Assembly (NCBI GenBank): GCA_947503435.1
Contig: CANNDL010000001.1
Location: 147,469 to 211,468, forward strand
Direction of reading: 5' to 3'
Source of the DNA: an uncultured Kangiella sp.
Lineage (GTDB): Bacteria > Pseudomonadota > Gammaproteobacteria > Enterobacterales > Kangiellaceae
DNA length: 64,000 nucleotides
This document shows positions 1 to 7,751 of this stretch, piece by piece. The notes under the pieces were generated by a model. That model saw only the letters and a program-made list of their open reading frames with translations, was not told where the DNA came from and made no database searches. The stretch's first letter is position 1. Each line of letters begins with the position of its first letter. Both the position numbers and the translations under genes were made by a program.

Positions 1-358
1 TATAGTGATTGTTTTCAGCCAGTGCCTTTAATTCCTTTGGCCTTACTTCGGCTTGGCGGTTTTCAGTTTTCATTGGATAGATGGTTAATTGTCCTTCACT
101 ATCGGTAGAAAACCAATTATTCGGAAACACCGCATCAGGAAGCTCGGGTGAGTCTGCTGATTTATTGAGTAACAACACTTCGATGAAGTTATCACGGAGG
201 ATATTTACCATCTGGTTAAATTCAGCCATGGCATCTTCTTTCAATTCTTTCGGATTCATATCCAGTAATTGTTGAAACTCGTTATCGATCCCAGTTTGCG
301 GGTTAAAACAAAAATCAGAAGGCGGCACCATAAAGACGGAGTGAGTGGTATGTCTCAT
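1..358 (-). CDS. ctlX: CtlX-like citrulline/arginine hydrolase (amidinotransferase fold), 5' part only
   Basis: The gene runs leftward and leaves the window, so only about 119 N-terminal residues are visible. They begin MRHTTHSVFMVPPSDF and include the stretch DAVFPNNWFST, which is typical of the arginine-deiminase-related family that contains the citrulline utilisation hydrolase CtlX and dimethylarginine dimethylaminohydrolases. Members of this pentein fold hydrolyse guanidino or ureido groups of arginine-like amino acids in the cytoplasm. The catalytic His and Cys lie further on and cannot be checked. The start is the ATG at 358, preceded by a modest purine-rich stretch. A terminator-like hairpin lies about 40 bases upstream in the leader. 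The family call is strong; the exact substrate is inferred. Confidence 0.85.
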   Translation of the reverse strand, partial: MRHTTHSVFMVPPSDFCFNPQTGIDNEFQQLLDMNPKELKEDAMAEFNQMVNILRDNFIEVLLLNKSADSPELPDAVFPNNWFSTDSEGQLTIYPMKTENRQAEVRPKELKALAENNHY

Positions 359-846
359 TACTGAACTCTTAAATAAAGGATAAATGGCAAGATAAAAAAA
401 AGGCTTGCAAGTTGCAAGCCGTATTTATTAGCAATTCATTGACATAGGACCAAATGGGGGTAGGTATACAATAATGTCAGTTCGCTAATCAAAGGAGTCA
501 ATCTATGAAAAACTCTTAACTAACTAAAACATCCCTGTGAAACTAAAAAACAATTAACCAGTCTCAAATACACTAAAAAGTTATCTTATTGATAAAAAAA
601 CTTAATAAACTATTTGATCTTTGAGGTTAAACTTTGCCAGAATGAGACATAAATAATGCATATCTGACTTGTTTAGGAGCTTGTTACCTTAGTTCAAAGC
701 CTTGTATAATAAGGACTTTGAAGTTTGGATAATTGTCCGCCTCAAACTTAGTGCAAATTTTAATCAGAAGTTCGACCAGTTTCAAACGATATATTTTAAT
801 AGATTGGATTAGAAAAACTAATAAATAGGTATAACTAGGAGCGACC
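359..846. other. Intergenic region between divergent CtlX-like and GcvA-like genes
   Basis: This 488-base stretch contains no credible gene. It holds the minus-strand hairpin at 394-420. A five-codon reading frame (MSMNC) on the minus strand at 428-445 ends just before that hairpin. A plus-strand AGGAG at 492-496 is followed by a four-codon frame (MKNS) at 504-518. A TTGACA at 439-444 lacks a well-spaced -10 box. The remainder is AT-rich and presumably carries the promoters of both flanking genes. Confidence 0.6.
394..420 (-). terminator. Terminator-like hairpin in the leader of the CtlX-like gene
   Basis: A 9-bp perfect inverted repeat (402-410 with 412-420, one-base loop as drawn, so the real stem is slightly shorter) is followed on the minus strand by a run of eight U. 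This has the form of an intrinsic terminator, yet it sits just upstream of the CtlX-like start instead of after a gene. It could be an attenuator or could stop antisense transcription coming from the right. Confidence 0.55.
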
Positions 847-1752
847 ATGCCAAGAAAGTTACCCCCTTTAAATAGCTTAAGGGCCTTTGAAGTAGCTGCG
901 CGTCATTTAAGCTTTACTAAAGCAGCGGAAGAGTTATTTGTGACTCAAGCCGCAATCAGTCATCAAATTAAGGCCCTAGAAGACTTCTTGGGTGTTCAGC
1001 TTTTTATTCGCAGGAATCGTAAATTGTTGCTCACTGATGAAGGTCAGCTCTATTGGCCGAAAATTCGAGATGTATTTGAGAAACTAGTCAATGCTACTGA
1101 ACAAGTTAAAGCTAAGGGTGCCACCGGCTCGCTAACGGTGAGTGTTATTCCAACCTTCGCTACGCTTTGGTTAGTACCGCGACTAGCTGAGTTTAATGAG
1201 CTCTATCCAGATATTGATGTTCGGATTAAAGCTTCGGATACTGAAGTGGATTTTGTACGCGAAGATGTGGATGTGGCAATTTATTATGGTAAAGGTGATT
1301 ATGATAATTTAATGTCCGATCGTTTGTTTGAAGAGCACTTAACTCCAGTTTGCTCACCTCAATTATTGGAAAAGAAGCCGTTAGATAAACCGGAAGATCT
1401 TAAAGACCACACATTATTGCACGATATTTCTACGGACGAATGGCGTAGCTGGATGAAACATGCTGATCTTGAAGGTGTAGACTTAGAGCATGGCACTGTC
1501 TTTAGTCATTCTGGTATGGTATTGCAAGCTGCAAGGCACGCTCAAGGTGTAGCAATGGGGCATAGTGTGTTATCTGAAATGGATTTAGAGTCGGGGCGCT
1601 TAGTTGCACCGTTTGATATCGTTTTGGATAGCGGTTTTTCTTATGATTTGGTTTGCCCGGAAAACTCTCATGATAGACCTAAGATTGTGGTCTTCAGAGA
1701 GTGGCTGTTGTCGAAAGTGAACGATGATTCAGAAGATGAAGTGTTTTATTGA
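847..1752 (+). CDS. gcvA: GcvA-like LysR-family transcriptional regulator
   Basis: The 301-residue protein has the LysR layout. An N-terminal winged helix-turn-helix (about residues 1-65, with LNSLRAFEVAARHLSFTKAA and QAAISHQIKALE) precedes a periplasmic-binding-like effector domain from about residue 90. The sequence opening PRKLPPLNSLRAF and the block HQIKALEDFLGVQLF are typical of GcvA, which activates or represses glycine cleavage genes in E. coli. Many GcvA-like paralogues regulate other targets, so the regulon is not established. The ATG at 847 has a good Shine-Dalgarno AGGAG at 837-841. The gene is divergent from the CtlX-like gene, so it may control that gene; this is inference. It ends in a terminator shared with the convergent glutamate dehydrogenase. 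Confidence 0.85.
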   Translation: MPRKLPPLNSLRAFEVAARHLSFTKAAEELFVTQAAISHQIKALEDFLGVQLFIRRNRKLLLTDEGQLYWPKIRDVFEKLVNATEQVKAKGATGSLTVSVIPTFATLWLVPRLAEFNELYPDIDVRIKASDTEVDFVREDVDVAIYYGKGDYDNLMSDRLFEEHLTPVCSPQLLEKKPLDKPEDLKDHTLLHDISTDEWRSWMKHADLEGVDLEHGTVFSHSGMVLQAARHAQGVAMGHSVLSEMDLESGRLVAPFDIVLDSGFSYDLVCPENSHDRPKIVVFREWLLSKVNDDSEDEVFY

Positions 1753-1771
1753 TTGTTGAAAATTTAGCAAT

Positions 1772-1801
1772 AAAAAAGCCACTAAATTGAGTGGCTTTTT
1801 T
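1772..1801. terminator. Bidirectional intrinsic terminator (gcvA-like / glutamate dehydrogenase)
   Basis: A perfect 12-bp stem (1772-1783 with 1790-1801, core GCCACT/AGTGGC) with a 6-base loop has an A-run on the left and a T-run on the right. It can therefore terminate both convergent genes. Confidence 0.9.
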
Positions 1802-1819
1802 GGTGAACTCTAATCTTTA

Positions 1820-3106
1820 TTACTCAGCAGTAAAGTAGTCGCGAGTACCGTGAGCTTCAATGGCTTCACCAATACGACGCATGGCAACTGTGTAAGCTGC
1901 ATTACGCATACTGCGATTCTCAGATTGGGCTAAGTCCCAAATTTCATTGAAGGCTTTAGACATGATTTTTCCTAAGCGCTCATGAACATCACTTAGTTCC
2001 CATGCATAACCTGAACGATTTTGAACCCATTCAAAGTAAGAAACCGTTACACCGCCGGCATTGGCTAGAACGTCAGGAATCACATGAATACCTTTCTCAT
2101 GCAAAATATCATCAACGTCTGATAATACTGGACCATTAGCAACTTCAACAATGTAGTTAGCTTTAATTTGCTCGATATTGTGAGTTCCAATAACGCCATC
2201 TAACGCCGCTGGAATTAAGATATCGACATCTAATTCAAGTAATTCTTCATTACTGATCGCTTGGTGCTCAACTTGCTCACAGACGGAGTGGTTACAATAA
2301 ACCGCACGAACCTGACGAGAGCGTTGCTTTTCTTCGTAAATGCTTGGTACATCGAAACCATTTTTAGAGTAGATGCCACCTTTTGAGTCGCTGATTGCAA
2401 CAACTTTGTAGCCACGCTCATGCAACAAACGAGCTGCATGGTAACCACCATTACCAAAGCCTTGAACGGCCACAGTAATATCAGCTGGATTCCAGTTGTG
2501 CTTTTGCTCAAGCTCGATGATACACATATATGCGCCACGACCAGTTGCATCATCACGACCTAAACTGCCACCTAGACTGATTGGCTTACCAGTGATCACA
2601 CCTGGTGCTTTACGGCGAGTAATAGCTTCATACTCATCCATCATCCAGCCCATGATGCGTTCATTGGTATAAACATCTGGTGCAGGAATGTCACGCTCTG
2701 GACTAATTACGTCAGCCATTTGACGAACGTAAGAGCGAGATAAACGCTCAAGTTCCATATTCGAAAGTTGCTTTGGATCAACCGTTACACCGCCTTTACC
2801 ACCGCCGTAAGGCAAGCCAACTACGGCACACTTTATGCTCATCCATAACGCTAAAGCTTGAACTTCCGCTAAGTTAACTTCCGGGTGGAAGCGAATACCA
2901 CCTTTAGTTGGCCCTAAAGCGTTGTTATAGCGGCAACGATAGCCTGTAAAGTATTGGGTAGAGCCATCATCCATGCGAACCGGCAATGAAGCCGTCATAG
3001 TGCGCATTGGGTGCATTAGAGATTCGATAACCTCATTACTAACGTTTGCGCTTTCGCCAATTTTGCGAACTCGCGTCAAAGCATCTTGAAAAATGGTATC
3101 AGACAT
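1820..3106 (-). CDS. gdhA: Glu/Leu/Phe/Val dehydrogenase family, glutamate dehydrogenase
   Basis: This cytoplasmic enzyme of 428 residues would interconvert glutamate and 2-oxoglutarate plus ammonia with NAD(P). Visible marks are the substrate-binding block KCAVVGLPYGGGKGG, the motif RDIPAPDVYTNERIMGWM, and the dinucleotide-binding GFGNGG in the C-terminal Rossmann domain. The frame is open 39 codons further upstream. I chose the ATG at 3106 because family homology begins with MSDTIFQDAL, and the upstream part looks like untranslated AT-rich sequence. The size fits the bacterial/archaeal 420-430 residue NAD-type class. A second, unrelated large glutamate dehydrogenase lies at 57201-62027. The exact amino-acid specificity cannot be read from the sequence alone. 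Confidence 0.9.
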   Translation of the reverse strand: MSDTIFQDALTRVRKIGESANVSNEVIESLMHPMRTMTASLPVRMDDGSTQYFTGYRCRYNNALGPTKGGIRFHPEVNLAEVQALALWMSIKCAVVGLPYGGGKGGVTVDPKQLSNMELERLSRSYVRQMADVISPERDIPAPDVYTNERIMGWMMDEYEAITRRKAPGVITGKPISLGGSLGRDDATGRGAYMCIIELEQKHNWNPADITVAVQGFGNGGYHAARLLHERGYKVVAISDSKGGIYSKNGFDVPSIYEEKQRSRQVRAVYCNHSVCEQVEHQAISNEELLELDVDILIPAALDGVIGTHNIEQIKANYIVEVANGPVLSDVDDILHEKGIHVIPDVLANAGGVTVSYFEWVQNRSGYAWELSDVHERLGKIMSKAFNEIWDLAQSENRSMRNAAYTVAMRRIGEAIEAHGTRDYFTAE

Positions 3107-3242
3107 AAGATGAGCCTTATTATTCTTGGTAAAAAACGCTGCATTTATACCATGAGAGAGCCCATTAATGAAAGAAAATACTAGTGGTCGGAGCTTAATA
3201 ATTAAGTTATAAATAAAATTCATTAATTTTGACGAATCACTA

Positions 3243-4034
3243 ATGAACTTTAAAAATCAAACAGTTTGGGTTACAGGAGCATCATCAGGTATTGGTGAGG
3301 CTTTAGCTTATGAACTTGCAGAGCAAGGAGCTAAACTAATTTTATCCGCGCGTCGTGAAGATGAATTGGAAAGAGTAAGAAATGCTTGTAAGCAAAAAGA
3401 TAAACACTTGCTGGTACCTCTTGATTTAATGAGCAATGAATCCTTTCCTGAGTTAGTTAAGGAAGTTATATTTAAAGTGGATTCGATTAATTTATTAATA
3501 AATAATGCGGGCTTGAGTCAAAGGGCAGCGATTAAAGACAGCTCAATGCAGGTGCATCGTACTTTAATGGAAGTAAACTATTTTGGCACTGTGGCAATCA
3601 CTCAAGCCTTGTTGCCACACTTTTTAGAAAAAAGAAGTGGTGGGGTCGTGACCGTAAGCAGTTTAGTGGGGAAATTTACTACGCCACTTCGTTCTGCTTA
3701 CTCTGCCTCAAAACATGCCATCACAGCATATATGGATAGCCTGCGTGCTGAACTACATTCTAGTGGAGTTCAGTTTACTACCGTGTATCCAGGTTTCATT
3801 AAAACTAATCTGACATATAAAGCATTGCTAGCCGATGGTAGTGAACAAAATAAGATGGACGATGCGCAAGAAAATGGAATGGAGCCACAAATTTGTGCTC
3901 AAAAGATAATTAATGCATATTTGGCTGGTAAAGATGAAGCGTATATTGGTGGTCGTGAAACTAATGCGGTGTTAATTAAACGATTTTTTCCGAAGCTATT
4001 TGCTCGAATGATCCGAAAGGCAAAAGTAACATAA
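3243..4034 (+). CDS. SDR-family NAD(P)-dependent oxidoreductase
   Basis: This is a 263-residue classical short-chain dehydrogenase. The cofactor motif TGASSGIG lies near residue 11, NNAG near residue 87, and the catalytic Ser (VSSLVG) and YSASK (Tyr, Lys) lie in the second half. ARR after the second strand suggests NADP preference. The closest group I recognise is the DHRS7B-like type (YPGFIKTNL after the active site), whose substrates are lipids or steroids in eukaryotes and unknown in bacteria. The gene is divergent from the glutamate dehydrogenase and convergent with the diguanylate cyclase, with only 12 bases between the two stop codons. No clear ribosome binding site precedes the ATG at 3243. 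Confidence 0.85.
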   Translation: MNFKNQTVWVTGASSGIGEALAYELAEQGAKLILSARREDELERVRNACKQKDKHLLVPLDLMSNESFPELVKEVIFKVDSINLLINNAGLSQRAAIKDSSMQVHRTLMEVNYFGTVAITQALLPHFLEKRSGGVVTVSSLVGKFTTPLRSAYSASKHAITAYMDSLRAELHSSGVQFTTVYPGFIKTNLTYKALLADGSEQNKMDDAQENGMEPQICAQKIINAYLAGKDEAYIGGRETNAVLIKRFFPKLFARMIRKAKVT

Positions 4035-4046
4035 AAGTATTAATTC

Positions 4047-5720
4047 CTATATATGAATTCTGCCTTTTTGATTGACTTTGCCTGCAACCAATATTTTATC
4101 AGCTTCACCAATCAACATTTCTGGGTGGAAGTCTGAGTCGGGATCGGCCACATAAGCACCAATAGTAACTTCCACTGAGATAGACTGTTCGTTAGAAATC
4201 CTAACCTGCTCCTGGTTGATACTTTGCTTTACCCGCTTCAGGAGACTCATAGCGTCGGTGGTATCGGCTACGCTCGCTGCAATACAAAATTCATCGCCGC
4301 CATAACGAGAAATCAAATCAAATTCCCGAAGTTGGGTACGTATCCGTTTGACTATTTCAATTAAAACTTGATCGCCTGCGGTATGGGTGTGCTGATCATT
4401 AATTTGTTTAAAATTATCAATATCTAAAAGCGCGACCATCAATGGCTGCTTAAGACGCTGACTGCGTGGAATTTCTTCTGCCAACCTTTCTATAAAGGCG
4501 GAACGACGTAAAGCGTCGGTTAAAAAATCATAAGTAGCGTGGCGATAATACAGCCAGTGGCGATGAGTAAGGATCAAACTGATGGTAACAAAAAGAACCA
4601 TCAAACTTATAGGACTTATAAGCCCAGCTATGCCAGTAAAGACTGGTGGTAAAATTTGCATGTCCGTCAGAATATCAATAATTGCTGCGAAGATATGCAG
4701 TAGTGAAACTAAAGCCATCGTTTTTGCGTAAGGTGTTTTTTGAACAATCGAACGATAAAATAACCAAACGTAATAAGGTGCCAAAACAAAAATACTAATT
4801 AAATTAATTAACATTACTTGGTAATAAATCATGTCAAGTGGCAAAACGGTGACTTGAATGATTGCAGTAATAGCCAAAACATAAATAGTGGCTTTCATTA
4901 ACCAGTTTAGTCGCTGGTTAAAGAATTTATTGATGAATAGACAAAATAATATGGTTAGAGTGGCAAATAAAAATATATTTAAATTAAACACCGTATTTAA
5001 ATTGGCACCGGAAGCAATGGGGTAATTAGAAAAGGTGTAAAGGTGTATAGCAGTACCTATGCTAAACAATGCAAAATATAAATGTTCTTTATGATGACGT
5101 TGCGCTAAAAAGTAAAATATTTGGATTACAAATATAATAAAGAAAATACCTATATACAGCATAATGCTGCCGTTTTTCTTCATTAAGTGATAAGCGGTAT
5201 CTTTAGCAGTATCTAAAACGGGTGCTTGCGAAACAATACCACCGTAACGGGCATGATTAAATACTTTTATTTCAATAGTATTTGGTGTATTCGTTTTAAG
5301 TAAATGGTTTGGGATAAAGTAAAAACGTGAATATAAAGTGGCTTTTTCAAATTCAGGGTTTAACTCACCAGTTTTTGCAATCATTTGCCCATTAATATAA
5401 ATTTCATCACTGTCACGCAGGGCTTTTATATAGATTCCTAGGGCTTGGCTTGATATTTTTTTCGAAACTAAAAATTGTGAGCGATAAAGAATAGTGCCAT
5501 TGAAGTTGGGGAAGGTGACTTCTATATTCGATGGGACTGAATTTGATTTGCAGTCGAATTGCGATTCTTTTTCAGATTGTACGCAAACTTGCCATTCACC
5601 TTCAAATGAATAAGGTAATTGTTCAACGTTAAAGGTTTCTGCTTTTAATATATTGACTGAAACTAATATGCCAATACAAAGTACAACTCTAATAATAGTC
5701 GTCGTGAAAAATGAAGTCAC
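4047..5720 (-). CDS. Membrane diguanylate cyclase with 7TM-DISM sensor (GGDEF)
   Basis: The protein makes cyclic-di-GMP from two GTP at the inner membrane in response to a periplasmic signal. Over 557 residues it shows a signal peptide (about 1-27), a periplasmic beta-rich 7TMR-DISM extracellular domain (about 30-175), seven hydrophobic segments (about 183-390) and a C-terminal GGDEF domain. The active-site loop is intact (RYGGDEF), and the inhibitory I-site RxxD (REFD) lies five residues before it, so product inhibition is likely. The end of the domain is slightly unusual, with ADKILVAGKVNQKGR where ADxALYxAK is common. DISM domains often bind carbohydrate-like ligands; the ligand here is unknown. 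Confidence 0.9.
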   Translation of the reverse strand: MTSFFTTTIIRVVLCIGILVSVNILKAETFNVEQLPYSFEGEWQVCVQSEKESQFDCKSNSVPSNIEVTFPNFNGTILYRSQFLVSKKISSQALGIYIKALRDSDEIYINGQMIAKTGELNPEFEKATLYSRFYFIPNHLLKTNTPNTIEIKVFNHARYGGIVSQAPVLDTAKDTAYHLMKKNGSIMLYIGIFFIIFVIQIFYFLAQRHHKEHLYFALFSIGTAIHLYTFSNYPIASGANLNTVFNLNIFLFATLTILFCLFINKFFNQRLNWLMKATIYVLAITAIIQVTVLPLDMIYYQVMLINLISIFVLAPYYVWLFYRSIVQKTPYAKTMALVSLLHIFAAIIDILTDMQILPPVFTGIAGLISPISLMVLFVTISLILTHRHWLYYRHATYDFLTDALRRSAFIERLAEEIPRSQRLKQPLMVALLDIDNFKQINDQHTHTAGDQVLIEIVKRIRTQLREFDLISRYGGDEFCIAASVADTTDAMSLLKRVKQSINQEQVRISNEQSISVEVTIGAYVADPDSDFHPEMLIGEADKILVAGKVNQKGRIHI

Positions 5721-5798
5721 AAAATCCCCCTAGTTATCTAATATCCTACTGCTTACATTAGCTTCTAGCAACTGCAGGACTAACTTCAGAATTATGAT

Positions 5799-5827
5799 AA
5801 AAAAAAGCACCCGAATTGGGTGCTTTT
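5799..5827 (-). terminator. Intrinsic terminator of the M28 peptidase gene
   Basis: A 10-bp stem (5803-5812 with 5818-5827, core GCACCC/GGGTGC) with a 5-base loop is followed on the minus strand by eight U. It lies 16 bases after the stop codon of the peptidase. Confidence 0.9.
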
Positions 5828-5842
5828 GATTTTAACTCTATA

Positions 5843-7558
5843 TTATTGACGATCTTTATCTCGAATCGCTTTAAATTCTGTACCTTTGTACCAGTTGGGG
5901 TATTCAGTATCGATACTCAATTGATAACCTGCTTCGAATAGAATTTTTACGTCTTGTAGTGCTGCGTCCCAATTCCAATCTTCTTGGTATTCATCACACA
6001 GTTGGTGATAACATTTGCTACGCATTTCGGTCCACTTAGCCGCAGACTCTTTGTCGGCGTCAATAAACTCAGAACCGCCTCCAGCGAAAATTGCCGGTAC
6101 ACCTTTCTTTGCTAAACTGAAGTGATCAGAGCGGTAGTAGCCGCCACGACTAGGGTCTGCTTCAACTTTAGTCACTCGGTTTTGTTTTTTTGCAGCTGCG
6201 GTTACATACTGCTCAAGTTCTGACTTGCCAAAACCAACGACAGTTAAGTCTTTAACACGGCCACTGACGTTCATACTATCAATATTGAATGCTCCAACTA
6301 TGTTTTTAGTGGCTACGGTTGGGTTTGCTGCAAAATATTTAGAACCCAGCAATCCTTGCTCTTCGGCGGTGATAGCCATAAAAGTAACTGAACGCTTAGG
6401 CTTAACATTAACTTGGTTAAAAGCATTCGCGATGCTGATAATACCGGATATGCCTGTGGCGTTGTCGATAGCGCCGTTGAAGATTTGGTCACCTTCAAAA
6501 TGAGCTTTTAAACCTAAATGATCCCAATGGCCCATGTACACAACATGTTCTTCAGGTTTTTCAGTTCCTTCAAGCGTTGCAATGACATTGGCTGATTGAG
6601 AATGTTTAATAGTGTTGGTGAAAGAGACTGAAGCTGATTGATTCAAATCAACTGGTTGGAAATCTTTAGTCAGCGCTTTAGCTTGCTCTTTTTCAAAGTC
6701 TAAACCTGAACGTTGGAACATATCTTTGGCTTGCTCTAAAGTAATCCATGCTTCTACATCAGGCTTTGGCTCATCACCTGCATCAGCTAATTGGTATTGA
6801 GCACCAGACCAACTGTTCGATACTACGCCCCAGCCATACGATGCAGGAGCCGTGTCATGAATAACAATTGCACCAGCAGCGCCTTGGCGACCAGCCTCTT
6901 CATATTTATAAGTCCAACGACCATAGTAAGTCATGGTGCGACCTTGAAAAACTTCAGGGTCTTGAGTCATAAAACCAGGGTCATTGACTAAAATAACGGC
7001 CGTTTTACCCTTCATGTCGATACCTTCGTAATCATTCCAGCCATATTCAGGAGCAACTACGCCATAGCCAACGAAGACTAGTTCCGAATCTTTTAATTCG
7101 ACTTTATCCACTGCTTTAGTAGTGCCGGCAACAAACTCATCAAAGTATTTTAATTTAGCATCGCCTAGTGTTAGTTCCATATTGGGATCGGCTTCGATGC
7201 TAATTAAGGGAACTTGTTGTAGGTAGCTATCGCCATTACCAGGTTTCAATCCTGCCTTCTTAAACTGCTCAACAATGAAGTCAGTAGTTTTTTTACCACC
7301 TTCTGTAGCGGGTTCACGACCGGTGAAATCGTCAGAAGCTAAAACTTTAACATTTTCTTTATAAAATGCTTTATCGAATGACTGATAAACCGTATCGAAG
7401 TTATCTTTTACTGCTTCAGTCTTACTGGCTTCTTGTTTGGCTGTTTGCTTTGTTTCATCCGTAGTTTGAGTTGTCGCATCTTTATTGTCGCCACAGGCCA
7501 TCAATAAAGAGGCTCCCAAAACTAGGCTAAAACCTTGAGTAATGATCTTTTTAGACAT
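5843..7558 (-). CDS. M28-family zinc aminopeptidase, lipoprotein
   Basis: This 571-residue peptidase is predicted to be a lipoprotein exported across the inner membrane. The signal sequence ends in the lipobox LMAC with Cys22, followed by a charged, Thr/Gln/Lys-rich linker. A PA-type insert (about 150-300, with GAAGAIVIHD) precedes the catalytic core. The core carries M28 zinc-ligand motifs: GHWDHLG, GAIDNATG (bridging Asp), AEEQG (catalytic Glu plus ligand), and late Asp and His ligands (NIDSMN, YYRSDHF). It probably removes N-terminal amino acids from peptides outside the cytoplasm. It is divergent from an S9 peptidase gene and shares a 193-base promoter region with it, so both may be induced together during peptide use. 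Confidence 0.92.
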   Translation of the reverse strand: MSKKIITQGFSLVLGASLLMACGDNKDATTQTTDETKQTAKQEASKTEAVKDNFDTVYQSFDKAFYKENVKVLASDDFTGREPATEGGKKTTDFIVEQFKKAGLKPGNGDSYLQQVPLISIEADPNMELTLGDAKLKYFDEFVAGTTKAVDKVELKDSELVFVGYGVVAPEYGWNDYEGIDMKGKTAVILVNDPGFMTQDPEVFQGRTMTYYGRWTYKYEEAGRQGAAGAIVIHDTAPASYGWGVVSNSWSGAQYQLADAGDEPKPDVEAWITLEQAKDMFQRSGLDFEKEQAKALTKDFQPVDLNQSASVSFTNTIKHSQSANVIATLEGTEKPEEHVVYMGHWDHLGLKAHFEGDQIFNGAIDNATGISGIISIANAFNQVNVKPKRSVTFMAITAEEQGLLGSKYFAANPTVATKNIVGAFNIDSMNVSGRVKDLTVVGFGKSELEQYVTAAAKKQNRVTKVEADPSRGGYYRSDHFSLAKKGVPAIFAGGGSEFIDADKESAAKWTEMRSKCYHQLCDEYQEDWNWDAALQDVKILFEAGYQLSIDTEYPNWYKGTEFKAIRDKDRQ

Positions 7559-7670
7559 AATCGACTCTTTGGATTCTTGTTAATGTTAGTAGAAATTAGA
7601 GGCTTATCTTACTGATGAGTACAACAAATCTCAAACCCAACTGTAATTTAGTACAGGATATTCAATCTGC

Positions 7671-7698
7671 TTGACATGACAAGCGCGCTTAGTAAGCT
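7671..7698 (+). promoter_or_regulatory. Candidate promoter of the S9 peptidase gene
   Basis: A perfect TTGACA at 7671-7676 is followed after 16 bases by TAAGCT at 7693-7698, a weak -10. It lies about 50 bases before the start codon. Pattern match only. Confidence 0.4.
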
Positions 7699-7751
7699 AA
7701 GTGCTTGAGAATTAATGCTATCTCCGCCCATTTGATTAGAAGAGATTTATA

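Noticed and set aside
439-475. TTGACA followed by TATACA/TACAAT, a possible plus-strand promoter for a small RNA or for the gcvA-like gene
   Set aside because: The spacing to any -10 candidate is 20-22 bases, too long, and no plus-strand terminator follows to define a small RNA.
504-518. Four-codon frame MKNS after an AGGAG
   Set aside because: Too short to support as a gene, with no attenuator structure after it on the plus strand. Recorded only in the intergenic entry.
2230-2556. 108-codon open frame overlapping the glutamate dehydrogenase on the same strand in another frame
   Set aside because: It lies wholly inside a strongly supported gene and its translation has low-complexity, unrelated composition.
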